Below are positions 1 through 12,000 of a stretch of DNA of 64,000 bases, piece after piece (position 1 is the stretch's first letter; each line of letters begins with the position of its first letter). The stretch comes from Cyanoderma ruficeps (taxonomy: Eukaryota > Chordata > Aves > Passeriformes > Timaliidae): contig VZDJ01007747.1 of NCBI GenBank assembly GCA_008694505.1, positions 29,802,574 to 29,866,573 on the forward strand, written 5' to 3'. The translations under genes and the position numbers were made by a program. Under the pieces are notes generated by a model. It was given only the letters and a program-made list of their open reading frames with translations. It had not been told where the DNA came from and did not search any database.

Positions 1-512
1 AAAAACTGAACCTTGGATGAGGATGTGGGTGAAACATTATATGCATTTTGCTCAGTAAATCTAGTTTGTGATGTGATTCTCTTTCTGCTGAAAGCCTCTT
101 ATCACTGGCTTCAGTGGAAACAGAGCCAGATACCTGAATCTTGACACTGTTTCCATTAGTCTGTTAAAGTTAATGTCTCTATGTAGATCAGAGGCCTCTT
201 CATGTCAAACAGATCGCTGAGAATTTCATTTTGTCATGGATTCAGAAATCCAAGATCCCTATCCTTTCTGCTTGCCCTGCAGTATATTGCAGTAAAGGGA
301 GCAAAAATGTGCTGCCAAGCCAGAAGAAAATGAAATCTGTTTACTTTGCGGAATATCAAGTCCTGCTTTTTGTTTTATTGTACTTTGCTTGCTGCAATGA
401 ATATAACTAACTTTAAGTACCTATTCTAAAATGTAGATAAGTCATTTTAATTCATACAGATGTATAACTTTACTCTTTTCCTTCCGCTTCCCTTTTCCTG
501 ATGTGTTTGTAG
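1..512 (+). other. PPARGC1A: PPARGC1A intron 3, 3' part
   Basis: Non-coding sequence leading into exon 4. It is AT-rich and no reading frame continues the protein. The last 35 bases form a pyrimidine-rich tract (480-512) ending in the acceptor TAG at 510-512. The identity as intron 3 rests on exon 4 matching human PGC-1alpha from about residue 143. I see no repeat or RNA gene here. Confidence 0.85.
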
Positions 513-635
513 CTTAAGAAGCTCTTGCTGGCTCCAGCCAACACTCAGCTAAATTACAATGAATGCAGTGGTCTCAGCACACAAAACCATGCAAACACTA
601 ATCACAGGATCAGAACAAGCCCTGTGGTTGTTAAG
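513..635 (+). CDS. PPARGC1A: PPARGC1A exon 4: NR box 2 (LKKLL)
   Basis: Coding exon of 123 nt (41 codons, phase 0 at both ends), bounded by acceptor TAG and donor GTACAA. It begins LKKLLLAPANTQ, and LKKLL is the LXXLL motif through which PGC-1alpha binds the ligand-binding domains of nuclear receptors such as PPARs, ERRs and HNF4. By alignment with human it covers about residues 143-183. The RIRT motif near its end holds the threonine that is an AMPK site in mammals (T177), so that site is kept. The human tail TNPAIVK reads TSPVVVK here. The assignment is certain from sequence match; function is taken from the family. Exons 1-3 (activation domain) are outside the window. Confidence 0.97.
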
Positions 636-1530
636 GTACAAACTTAATCTTTATAATAAGAAAAAAAAAATTAAATGTAGCAAGGTCTTTTATGCTTCTA
701 GCAATCAAGCAACAATAGATCTGAATGTATTTTATTAATATGCTTACTATCTTGTAACTAATTAAAAAAAAAAGTGAGTTATACACTGGGTTCCAGAAAA
801 TCATCTGAGCTCTTTTATGCTCTGAATATTTCATTTATGCCTTTTCTCTTGCCAGAGCTCAGTTGTAGTCACACCGTCTGTTACTCTTACCTACTTTACT
901 GATACACAGAGTAGGACGGAGTGTGATAAAATTTGCTGATGGTCTGGTGTTGTTTATGAGTGACTCCAGGATGTGGGACTGCCATTTTCCCAGCTGTCTG
1001 AGCTAAGACCAATGACACTGGATTCTTGGCAAAAGTTGTATATTAGACATTGATTGGATGGAATGGGGGGGCTTAGACATAATTCTGTTAGCAGGCAGTA
1101 TTAAACAATGTTTGTCTTGCCATTCAGTGTAACTGAAAATAGGCCATTTAGGGGTACTTAAGAGAGTTGTGAATACTGGGCCCAAGTAATCAGCAGCAAA
1201 TTAAGGTTTAAACCAGCTTATTTCTTTGTTCACAGTAAGGCGCTGTAGGGTCTTATTAGTTACATGTTGCTGAGTAGGAACATTGCAATGTAGGAGAAAT
1301 GAAATAAAAAGCTGCATAAATGTCATTTAGGAATTTTAAATGTAATTTTCTTTCCTTGTTCTGCAAACAGTTATTCACAGCTCATAGATCTAGTACACTT
1401 AGACTGAACACTTCATTGAAAATCTCATCTCTTCAGAAAACCTATATCCATTCTGATAAGGTTCAGCTCACTAATTTTAGCTTTATTTTCTTTTATTATT
1501 TTCTTTTATTTTATTTTACCCTGTTTTAAG
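636..1530 (+). other. PPARGC1A: PPARGC1A intron 4
   Basis: Intron of 895 nt with donor GTACAA and acceptor TTTTAAG preceded by a long T-rich tract (about 1480-1530). Short open frames on either strand have no recognisable product. No repeat family recognised. Confidence 0.9.
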
Positions 1531-1735
1531 ACTGAGAGTTCATGGAGCAATAAAGCGAAGAGCATTTGTCAACAGCAAAAGCCTCAAAGACGTCCCTGCT
1601 CTGAACTTCTCAAATATCTGACTACAAATGATGATCCTCCTCAGACCAAACCAGCAGAGAACAGGAACATCAGCAAAGAGAAATGCACCTCCAAAAGGAA
1701 GCCCCATCTGCAGTCTCAGACAAATCATCTGCAGG
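1531..1735 (+). CDS. PPARGC1A: PPARGC1A exon 5: LLKYL motif segment
   Basis: Coding exon of 205 nt: 68 full codons plus the first base of a split Ala codon. The donor is GTAGGT. It starts TENSWSNKAKSICQQQ and continues into RRPCSELLKYLTTNDDPP, matching human residues about 184-252. LLKYL is the third leucine-rich interaction motif of the coactivator and helps contact nuclear receptors. The rest is hydrophilic and rich in Lys, Gln and Ser, and less conserved: human RNSSRDKCTSKKKSHTQ reads RNISKEKCTSKRKPHLQ here. Frame is kept with exons 4 and 6. A 92-codon antisense open frame overlaps it and is a shadow. Confidence 0.97.
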
Positions 1736-4700
1736 GTAGGTGTGGGACTGCAGAACACAGCTTTGGTACCAGTAGTAACACTGGGAAGCTGAAGTACCAT
1801 GGTTGGGAATAGCTTCAATACTTCTGTTCTTTAGATTAGTATTGGAAATCCAGCATCTCTTCTGTGTAAAGAGAATTTAAAAACAGTATAATGAAGTTAG
1901 AATTAGTTAGCTAGGTGTAGCTTTTAGACATATTTGATCCTTTTATTTATTGCCCCAAGCCTCAGAAAAGAATCTCAGAAAAAGTTTAACTAATACGACA
2001 TGGTAATATACCAAGCTAGCTGGAGATACTTATTCACAGAGAACTGTACCACTAAGAAATCATTATACCCCTAAACAAGCTCGGCAGGCCAGTTCATTAG
2101 TGAGCTTCTTGCTGGAGTAAAACTGAAGGCATTGTTAACCTGCCACATAGCCCTTAAGAGACAATAAATAGTGCTCTCACTGCTACAGAGAAAACAATAA
2201 ATGTTTAAATTCCTGTTAAAGCTGGAATGCTGGTTTGTAATTCTATTTTGTAAAAAGTTGAAAGTTTAGATACCATCCAGATCTTTTTCTCTCATTTTTG
2301 GATTCTTTATGGTCAAAACTAAACACTTGTGTTGACTTTTAGGATCCCCCGATGTGTAAAAAACTGATCTTGTATTACAAGTAGCTTCTGTGACAGAGAT
2401 ACAAGAACTTAAAGCCTCTCTCACTTTCTCTTCCTCTCTTCCCCTGCCTGTTTTCCCAAGATAAAGGAAAGTTGTAAAAGCTTATGAACCCAAAGGGAGC
2501 TTTTTAAAGTTATTGCTACTTTAAAATACATCTATGTATTTATGTTGGCCTGGCATCTGGAAGGCTACGTGCCTACCTCAGATACATCAGTGCAAATCCT
2601 GGGTGACTCCACTAAAGTCAATGGAAATTACCTATCTGCAACAGAGATCAGGATGTGACCCTAAATGTGTTTTTTGATATTTTCAAAGCAACAATTGTAA
2701 ACTGTATGTTCTTTCTTCTTTTCCTCTCCCTCTTTCTTGCATTTCGGCCTCCATCAAATCTGTTTTCTCATTCTACACTAAGAAGTATAAGCAAACTTAA
2801 GAAAATTAATCTTCCTTTCTTGTCACTTAATATTGTTCTTGCAGCTGTACATTCTGACATCCTAAGTATGGGTTTTCTCCATTATGGTCTCAAATTATCT
2901 GAACAATATTCCTCGTAGGAAGGAAATCCAGCTGCCCCTAAAGCTTTCTTATGCCAACTGCTGCTCCTTCTGGATGGCTTCAGCAGTCTGCTTTCACAGC
3001 AGAATCTAGACTGAACTCTGTATGTGAAACCTGGGACTGTTACTGCAATGGTACTGCAAAACAGAACTGCCAGAAGTTACAGGGGGCCTTATTAACACTG
3101 TTGGATGTTAAGGTGGTAGGTGATAAGGTGTATCATGTATAACATGCTATACGCACATATATGTTACACCCATACATAGATGTATGTGCACACAAACAAA
3201 CATACAGAGTATAAAACCTTTCTATTCAGATCAGGGCTGCTGTTTTTCCCCAGCTGAGCAATTGTGTAGATTCAGTTCAAAGAATCAGTGCACACTGGGT
3301 TGTGGAAACGGGACTGAGGAGAGGTTATGAAAGTCCAAAGGGACATATAGCTAACAACTGTGCTTAACAGATGAGTGTGATTTTAGTGGTCTTGCAGGTG
3401 AATTTGCAGGCAGAGAGAAATTACCTTCTTTAATTTTCCTGTGCTTTAATTTACAGGCTTCTGAAATGTTTTTTCAGCAAATTTGTCTCATACACCAATA
3501 TATAACTTCAATATCAATGGATTTGCATATAATACAAATACAAGAAAATAATGCTTTCAGTTGGGCAGTCAATTCATGCAGAATCAACCTTGCAAATTTA
3601 ACTGATATTTGCAGACCTGCAGTTATTGGTTCATACATTTAATCAAAAGTACAAGAAAATTGGCTCCTTCTCTTTTAAAAAACTATCACAGTCTGAGATT
3701 TTCTTTCAAAGTTACGGAAGACTCACAAAGGATAAGTCGAATGTTATTTTCCTTTAGGGTTACTGTTGCAAACATATTGCAAACCCACGGGAATGTCCAC
3801 AAATGCATTCATGCCAAAGATCATCTGTGGTTTTGCAATGAAATTTGCCCATGAGGAAACGTAGTTCTTTTGAACCTGAATGTTTTCAATTTACAGGGAC
3901 AAGCAACTTGATGTGAACTCTTTTTAATAGGAAAAAACCCACACCACAGTAGACCTTGAAACTCTAATAAACAGGCACCATGGAAAATGACAGTGTCTTG
4001 GCTAAATATTTAGACTATCAATAGCTGTATGTGAGTATGAATCCTTTGCAGAAAGAGTGTTTGGTCAAGCTCTTGCCTAACAATAAGAAAACTGATGGGT
4101 GTTCTGGTATGTGAACTCCTCAGTGGGAGAGCTCAGTGATATCTGCCTAAAATTAATACATGGGAGTGTGAGATAATGCCTTGGTTCCCTGCCCATCTCT
4201 GGCAAATTTGCACTGTGCCTCAGTGCTTCAGAATTTAATATGTGTATATTCTGATTTGGGACTATTCTTTAGGACTAATAAGAGCTAGAAAGAGACTTTT
4301 TAGAGACATAAATAGCTATTACACATTCAGCTTCCTTAGCCTAAATTGGTTAAGAGTGTACAGATTTTAATTTAAAAAAAAAAAGGAATCCTTTGTATAA
4401 AACTTTATTCCAGGGCCTTACTGCAAGATCTGATTTTTTTAAGCCAGTTTTACCTCTAGCTAGCCACAGGCAAACATTAGTATTCCTAGATGTATATAAA
4501 TTACACACAAAGATGTGTCAGGTTGCATTCAGTTTTACTGCACCTGGTGTAATGCACAAATCCGTGGCTATGCTGGACCAGACAAATAACTCATTGAGGT
4601 GCATCTCCTCACTCCAGCAGTGACTTCTGAGGAAGGTGAACCTGAGGTGAACACCTGAGCTTCCATTTCTAACTTTCATATGGGGAGGAGAAGAAACAAT

Positions 4701-5779
4701 ATGCAGCTCTTGATAATTGAGTTAATTTTTAAAAAATGTTATATTACTTCAGGAATGCTCTAGAGCATATAAAAGTAATCAATTTGCATATAAAATCCCT
4801 TAATGTTGATGGGAGCTCCAAGCCTGTAATGAATATGAAATACGCAGTAGTGACACTCTGGACAAAAGATCTGCAGTGCAGGAGTGTTCAAGGGGAACAT
4901 TTTGTCTTAAGTAATTAATCTGCAGAAGAGGTCCCCTGCTGTTGTTCTTGCTACAATGCTCTCCGTGTTTAAAACATTAATCTAACTTCTGAAAAATAAA
5001 ATTTGCAAGTACTATAATTTTTAATTTTAAAGGAATCTTAGTTGTATTACAATATCCTGGTTCTTGGCTTGCTCTGAGAAAATACAATTTTGCATGAGTA
5101 AAAGCTGCAAAGACGTACATTTTTATAGCCAGAGCTTTGTTTTTTTGCCTATGTTCGGATTGTAGTGCTGAGAGCTTCAACCCCATTTTTAACCATCTGT
5201 GACTTTGTCCGTGGTTTGTCATAGTTTGCAAGATAATTTGCAAAAATTTGGACTATAACTGGTTGGACTCTGGCCTCATAGAAACAACCTATTCTCAGTG
5301 CTATATATAAAATTGTATCTTGTAGAAGTAAAATTAACTGAATATTCATAACGTTCTGTTACTTTGTAGTTATTCTGCTGCTCCTGTTTCCAAATAAAAC
5401 GTGAACTGTAGTTTAAATTAACACTGAGAGAAATAACATTTTCACAGTGTATCCTGTAGAGTTCTTCATTGATTTTTAACATGTACCACTCTTCTTCTGA
5501 AAGGTTCTTGTCATTTGGGCTGTGTACTGTATTTCAGAGGTACAGAAATTGATATAAATAGTTGTTAAAATTTAGGTGCCGTTTTGGTACTATCAAATGA
5601 GGAATCGGGACGAGTCTCTTTATTTATCTAGCTGAGATACACTAAAATGGTAATTGAACTATCAGAGCTTGGCCCTAACTGACTACCATAGGATTCCAAT
5701 GCCAAAATATAAAGAAGTGTTTACAGTATACTTTAGAGAGTGTTTAAATATTGCATAATTGTTTTCTTTTTTCCTTTAG
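1736..5779 (+). other. PPARGC1A: PPARGC1A intron 5
   Basis: Intron of 4,044 nt with donor GTAGGT and acceptor TTCCTTTAG. All open frames are short and have no domain I recognise. Around 2590-2670 there is a weak resemblance to an ancient amniote repeat (listed separately). The rest is AT-rich single-copy-looking sequence, with a CATACA/CACATA-rich patch near 3150-3205. Confidence 0.88.
2590..2668. repeat. Possible ancient amniote palindromic repeat remnant
   Basis: The stretch reads TGCAAATCCTGGGTGACTCC, then a core close to ACTTCAATGGGA in inverted form (AAGTCAATGGAA), then ATCAGGATGTGACCC. This resembles old palindromic interspersed repeats seen across reptile and bird genomes, where a CATTGACTTCAATGG core separates inverted arms. 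The family name is not known to me and the copy is decayed, so the call is tentative. Confidence 0.35.
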
Positions 5780-5825
5780 CCAAACCAACAAGTTTATCAC
5801 TTCCATTGACACCCGAGTCACCAAA
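5780..5825 (+). CDS. PPARGC1A: PPARGC1A exon 6: p38 phosphosite segment
   Basis: A 46-nt coding exon completing the Ala codon from exon 5 and ending two bases into an Asn codon. It encodes KPTSLSLPLTPESP, human residues about 253-266. Its Thr-Pro and Ser-Pro steps match the mammalian p38 MAPK sites T262 and S265, which stabilise and activate the protein. The exon has acceptor TTCCTTTAG and donor GTAAGT. Its end is the fork between the full-length and NT-PGC-1alpha messages, because the downstream acceptor choice decides whether the protein continues. Confidence 0.97.
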
Positions 5826-5933
5826 GTAAGTACTAAAAAGTGCAAACATTTATAAAAGGGAGGGGGGTTCAGTAGATTTTGGCTACAGCAACTCCATTTC
5901 AGCTTGTTTTTATAAATGTGCCCTGTCTTCCAG
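5826..5933 (+). other. PPARGC1A: PPARGC1A intron 6 (short, two acceptors)
   Basis: A 108-nt intron with donor GTAAGT at 5826. Two AG acceptors are available: CCATTTCAG ending at 5902 and CTGTCTTCCAG ending at 5933, 31 nt apart. A run of A and G bases near 5857-5870 lies between donor and acceptors. It is the shortest intron in the window and carries the alternative exon 7 extension. Confidence 0.93.
5903..5933 (+). CDS. PPARGC1A: Alternative 31-nt exon 7 extension encoding the NT-PGC-1alpha stop
   Basis: Use of the upstream acceptor (AG at 5901-5902) adds exactly 31 nt to exon 7. Joined to exon 6 the frame reads Asn (split codon), then TTG TTT TTA TAA, that is Leu-Phe-Leu-stop, with TAA at 5913-5915. 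In mammals NT-PGC-1alpha is made in the same way: a 31-bp insertion from intron 6 and a 270-residue protein made of 267 shared residues plus Leu-Phe-Leu. The short form keeps the activation domain and NR boxes and lacks the SR and RRM regions. The match in length, position and the three added residues is seen directly; its use in this species is inferred. Confidence 0.85.
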
Positions 5934-6007
5934 TGATCCCAAGGGTTCCCCATTTGAGAACAAGACTATTGAACAAACCTTAAGTGTGGAACTCTCTGGA
6001 ACTGCAG
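5934..6007 (+). CDS. PPARGC1A: PPARGC1A exon 7
   Basis: Constitutive exon of 74 nt: one base completing Asn267, 24 codons and the first base of Gly292. It encodes DPKGSPFENKTIEQTLSVEL and then SGTA, almost identical to human (human IERTL, here IEQTL). The acceptor is CTGTCTTCCAG and the donor GTGAGA. It links the p38-site segment to the Thr-Pro-rich start of exon 8. It has no separate fold and is expected to be disordered. Confidence 0.97.
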
Positions 6008-9000
6008 GTGAGAAATGCAAAGTGATGGCTCTTCCTTTAAGCATGGCTTGTGTGTGTTTACTTTAATATACCACAGGTATGCTGAGATCAGATCTCACAG
6101 AAGTCTCCAGTAGATTCACTTCAGTGCAGTTTAGCATTACTTTTTATCCAGCTACCTGAGAAGAAACATGTTTGAAAATACAGCTCCAAACCTACAGAGG
6201 AGAGCATAATTTCTGAGAAAATATGAATGAAACCATCTATCTGTTATATTTCTCCATTTCCCCATAGATTTGTGTACTGCTGAGCACCATCTTTCAAAGA
6301 CAAACCCCACAGCACAGTGTAATGGATGTTACAGATGTAAAAGTTATGTCATTCAGTCTGTCTCCAGGCCAGTCTAGGGCTGTACATGACTGCATGTTTC
6401 AGTGCTTTGTCAATTCTAGATTAATATGTCACAAATAACAGCTTTCTCTTCTACCACTGAACAACTGTTCCATAGCTTAGAGGTAATTTTTAAAAGTGGA
6501 ATTCATTTTGTATTCCTGCTTTTTCTTTTTCTTCCATTAACACACTTCACACAACGTCCCTTTATCTTCCTCCTCCTTTCTGATCCCTGGATTTGTACCT
6601 TTTGAAGATTTGTGGGAGTTTTTATCATGCAGTGGTTTAGTTCACGCATCACCCATTTAATCATTCATTTAATTTGTCTGCTCCTCTTTCTGCTGAACTC
6701 GATTCCTTCAGACTCAGATCTGTTTTATGGTTTTCCTCTGAACTCTGTTTTGCCTCTGTTTTCTTGAAGTGTCCAGAGCTGAGCACAAAAGAACACATTG
6801 AGCTCCACCTGAGCTATTGCCAAGAGCATTTTCCTTCTCAGTTGTGCAATATTGAAAAATAAGAGATATGCTTGGCATGCATTTCTCCCAGGATAGCAAT
6901 AGATGGTAAAATATGTGATCTCTAGCATTGAGGAGTAGGGGTATATTGCGAAATATGTCTTCAGGTGCCACAAATTAGCTTGGTGCTCCTGAATTCAGTG
7001 GCAGGAGGTCCGAGCTGGGTTTGGGTAGGTACACTGGGCTTTCACCTTCCTACAACCATCGTTTTACTTTCTCAGAAACTTTTTCTCTAGTTCAGCATTA
7101 AAACATGAACACTTTTCCCTGCCATTTCCTGGAAGCCTGCAATCTTAATCATTCCTCTCATGGCAAAAGGAAGCATTCTTCCTATACTTCTTCATTTTGC
7201 AAGACCAACGTGAACATGGCAAAATTCACTGTGTGCAGGAGGATAATCCTGTTCAGTGTCAGTAGGTGAAGTGAAGTGAAGCATGGAGAAGCCTCTTCCA
7301 TCACTACTGGACTGCAGGTCTGGACAAAGGTGCCCATTTGTAAGCACATGGATAAGTCAGTGCTTAGTGCTGCCAACAGAAAGGGGCAGATGAGGTGACT
7401 ACAGCAGAGTGGTACAAGCAGCCGTTGAAATCACTGAAGGAAGCAGTGTTTTCTCCCAGCCAAAAAGTCAGCAGCCTGCTTTTCCCATCAGCTGACTAGA
7501 CAGAAATTGGGAGTCAGTCTGACCCCTGGATAGTCCTCTAGTATTGCGTCCATAGTGGCAACAGGAATGGCCTTGGTATTACCAAATTCATTCCGCTCCA
7601 TCAGCTGTGCACAGAGGAGGAAACAAAACAGCTCTGTAGTTGCTTGGGAAACATAATCAGGAGAACTGGTGCATTAAAAAAAAAGCAGCAGAAGTTGGTA
7701 AACAGCACAACTGGGCACACGTGTAAACAGGAATGCCGTACTATGATTCTATGATTTCTTTTCCCCTCTGGAAGTAAATAGAAGTTAGCTAGGAAGTCAA
7801 CTGATGATATTCAGGAAGAATAAGAATCGGAGTGTTGTGTGGCCGGGGAGCTGGGTAGTGTTACCAAGCAGTGTACATAATGGTGGCTCTTGGACTTCAT
7901 GTTGCACTTGCTCTGGTCTTCACAATGCCTGGTGAGGAGGTTTCAGGAGATCATACAATAACTCTATTAATCTCTGCCTGCATATAAACATAGTTTTTAT
8001 TCTTACATTCATGTATGCATATAAATCTATAAAAAGATGCATGTCTTACTTTTTAAGTCTTTGTACTCCAGTACTGTTGTGTCCTGAGTCTGCTTGTGCT
8101 GGAAGCAAAGTACATGATAGAAACAGCCTGCAGTACTGAAGAGGTTACAGCATATGTGTGTGTGTAAATCATGGCAGAAGTGGGACCCACTTCAGTTTAA
8201 AAAACAAGCAAAAAATAAATAAGGAAAAAAATAGTGGCAGTGGTGATTAATAATCCCTTGAAGTTCTTTAGTGAGACCCTGGCAACTCCAAATTATATCC
8301 AGATAACCGCATTGCTCATTGTCCTTATATAGGGCAGTTTGCACTGTACAAGTGCTATTTATTATAATTTAAATAGGAGTTACCTTGATCTCACTACTGA
8401 ATTGAAAAGACCATTAGCAGTGCTCCTTGCACTATCGAAGCACAAAGTATTTTAATATAAATAGCAACTCCCTTGATCTCTCTGCTGAAAACAACATTGC
8501 TTCCCTCACTGATGAATTAACTATAGACTAGAAAAATAAATAAATAAAAACATTTCCCACATGAGCCATCAATCTTCGTCACACACACATTTTGGATTCA
8601 CGTATCTGAAGTCAAACTGAAACCATTCTCTTGCCAATGCTATATCTTGCTTTATAACAGATTTGTTAGTAGTCATGAGTGTAACTTTGTCCTACCTAAA
8701 ACTGTCAAAACATAGATTTGTCAAATTACAAGGAAAAAAATATTCTTTGAAGTCTTTTCATGCCACACATAAGAATTCTTTCAATACACTTTAAATAAGT
8801 GTCCTGAAACCATTGCTATCTAAAGTCCTATCTCTTGAAGCTGATTATTCTAGTGTTATTCTAAGGAAGCTGGACCAGAACATCATGATATGGAGGAGAT
8901 CCTGGGTGATAATAATGCAGTGAATGAAATTCCTGGGTCAGATGAGTCTTCTGAGTAAGAGACTCGGAAAAGGTCCATCTCTCTTTGTTTCCACAGGCAG

Positions 9001-12000
9001 CTGCATTGCCAGAGCCTTGTTAAGAGGCCGTGGGCTTGAACCTCTCCAGTGTCTTCCAGAAATCTGGGATGGTTCTGTGTTACCTCTTCCTCTTTGTTAC
9101 CAGTCAGAATGGGGGAGGACAGACGGAACTGTGCAAACACAGAGACTACAGGAGGATGACTCACCTCCTGGAGATGGAAGGGTTTTTCTTGGCAGTCAAA
9201 GGCTCCTCAGTGACGGTTTTAGACTTTTGATTGTCTTAGACAAACTTCTGAATGCCAGATGTTAGCTAGCATGGCATCTCATTAATCTGTCTCTGTTCTC
9301 TGTGTCTTCTTAAACCTTCACACCTAAATACTCAAAGCCACCATTTAAGTACATGAAGTCAGTTTACGTGCTTAAGGCCCAATCAGAAACTAGAAGACTG
9401 TTTCCACCCTCTTGGTGAAAAGTCTCTTATTTGATATAGATGCCTGCAATTTATTGTAGTGTAAAACTCCTCACTGGTCTTGGCAGAAAAATTTGATTTT
9501 TCTGAAAAGATGGCAGAAAAAGCTGTATTTTTTGCCATCAGAAAAGCTGATGTAAACAATCAACTTGCGGAGTGATTTGGAGTTTGTGACCATCATTGAG
9601 GATACTGGTACCCTGCTATTTGCCCACTTCTAGATTTGTGTTACCTCTTACTTGTCAGAACAAACACTTAAAATCTGTCATCTAAGAACTACTTTGACCT
9701 CAGAATGATTTCTGATAAAACAAGATGTGAAATGGAGAGGGTAGTCCAGAGGGAATAAAATCTAGTGAATTATTTGATGTTTTCAGGCATCTGTGTTTAT
9801 TCTCTCCAGCACTGACAACAGGATTAAACTGGATATTCAACAAGCGTGTAGTTTTTTATTGTCTGATGACTATTTAATTTTACTGTATTTTCCCAGCTTC
9901 TGCAGTCTAGTGCCATACAAACGCTCTTCTACTGAATTGAGCTGTTATCTTATGGTCAGTGTTTAAAGTGGCCTTAAATAATTTTTCTCTTGACAATACA
10001 TTTCCAGACTCAAAATATATGAAAGAATTCATTTTCAATGCCTCTCAAAAGCCCAGTGTGCATGTAGAAAGGTTCCAGGGCTGCATTCCCCAAAAGACAC
10101 TAATTATCAGACCCTTCAAAGCACAGCAAACATCATCAAACTTTTGAATGCTGAGTTACTGTAGAGGTTTACAAATATCTGTGTCTATGTAAAACAGCAT
10201 TGGAAATCAGTCCTAAGAAGTCCAGATGTCACCTTTAATGCAAAGGCACTCCCCTAATTTCTGCTTATCAACCTAGCTGAGCTAAATGAGTTACACTACG
10301 AGGGGTTTTTTTTGAAAATGGGGTTTTGGAATGTATTGAAAGTAGTTTCACCCTCCCAGAGACTTTCTGGAAAGAAGTTACTTGGCTGAGGTCGCAGAGT
10401 TGGCACATATGCAAACACCTTTTGTTGCACAGACACAGGGAGGATGGTGTTGCTTTGGCAGCAGTGCTGGCAATTTGATGTATGCTGTTTTCTAGCCCAA
10501 GATCACTGAGTGAGTTCGTAGTATATAGACAGAGCAAGGCAAAGTGCAAACGTACCATTTACCAAAGCTGTTCGATTAAGGAAAAGTCCCTACAAAGAAA
10601 ATGGGCTTATAGCATGTCATGAAAAAATACTTGCCTTTTACTTTAAAAAGAAAAAAGACTGTTTAAGGGGGATGATTGTAGAGTATGTACCACTTCTCAC
10701 AGATTTGCTGTGCAGAAGTACCTAAGTGTGAGTGATGTAGAGGTACTTGTTTATTATAGAGCACATTTCAATGCAGTAATCATAAATATTGCTAAGGTTG
10801 TGCTCTGTTGAAATATGACCTACATACTCTTGATTGTTTGTGTTACGTGATTTGTCTGACACCCATTACATTCTGGGTAATGGCAGCCATTTGTTGCTGT
10901 GCACAGCAGGCTCTTTTGACAAAAGAAAATAGGCAGCAATAAAAAAGCTATAGTCTGAATTACATTCTGCACAGCGCTGCACTGCTGAGAGTTTGTGCAA
11001 GTGTGTTAACAATGCTCTGAACTGCCTCTTGTCAGCCTTCAGCCTGTAATGGCCATCTGTCCTTCCATAAATCTGTCAAAACCTGCTAAGTTCAAGAGAG
11101 AGTACAGAATATACCTTGTACTGTCAACACCTAAATGTACACATTGGGGAGAAATCGGCGCGTGTGAAATAGTCCAGTGGTTATAGAATATTGTAATGTC
11201 ATTGATGTGGGATCATGGCCCTCAGTGAAGATTACCAGGGATTAGAGTGAAGATGAACAAATGTGCAGCCAACTGGTTTTCTCAGAATTCACAGTTTGGA
11301 GATTGGTCATGGGACACTCTGGAGGTGGACTCCATAGTGGTGACGTGAATTCAAAACCTCACTTCGTCCTCCATCCCCCAGTGTAGGTTTGTTCAAAAGT
11401 TAAATGAACATTTTCCAAGTTTTATCTGTTTTTACTTGCCTGTGCACTTCCTGCTTTTGCTGAAAACCAGGAAAAAAGCCAGAATGCCATGAGGAAATCC
11501 TTTCTTAGGCTGTCCCAGCCCTGTTCTGCCAGCAAGGGAAGTGCCAGTAAATTTAGCTCAGTCTGTACTTTCGTGAGGGGATTTTTTGGTACTTTTCCCC
11601 TCCCCATTTCTGCAGATTATTGGGCTCCTTGACAGGTTTCTGGAAATGTTGTACTGTATGTTTTACTTGCTTTCTTCCAGGACAAGCTTTAAAGAAGTGG
11701 AATTTGAAATAAGATTTTATTTTGAATATTGGGTTATCTCTGGGGTCTCTTTGCCTGAAATTCTTAAATATACATGTTCATTGTGGAGTGGTTGTATTTT
11801 TGCTTCATTCTTTCTTTAAAACTACATCCAAAACCCTAGTAACTAACCCCAGAATTTCTCATGGGTTGTATAATTTCACAAGTAAAAGTATAATTTCTAA
11901 ATATCTTTTCTAGAAAGTTGTTTACTGAAGTGTTTGTTCAATCTGAGCCTGAAGATTTAACTTTGAAGGTATTACTGCAGGTTTTTGAATAGGACTGTTC

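Noticed and set aside
1540..1818. 92-codon antisense frame
   Set aside because: Shadow of PPARGC1A exon 5 on the opposite strand.
7740..7757. CTATGATTCTATGATT, like the CR1 3'-end repeat, on the + strand
   Set aside because: The sequence upstream lacks the CR1 3' region expected next to it, so two copies of an 8-mer are not enough to call an element.
8924..9265. 113-codon open frame in intron 7
   Set aside because: No recognised domain, an overlapping antisense frame of similar length, and ordinary intronic composition.
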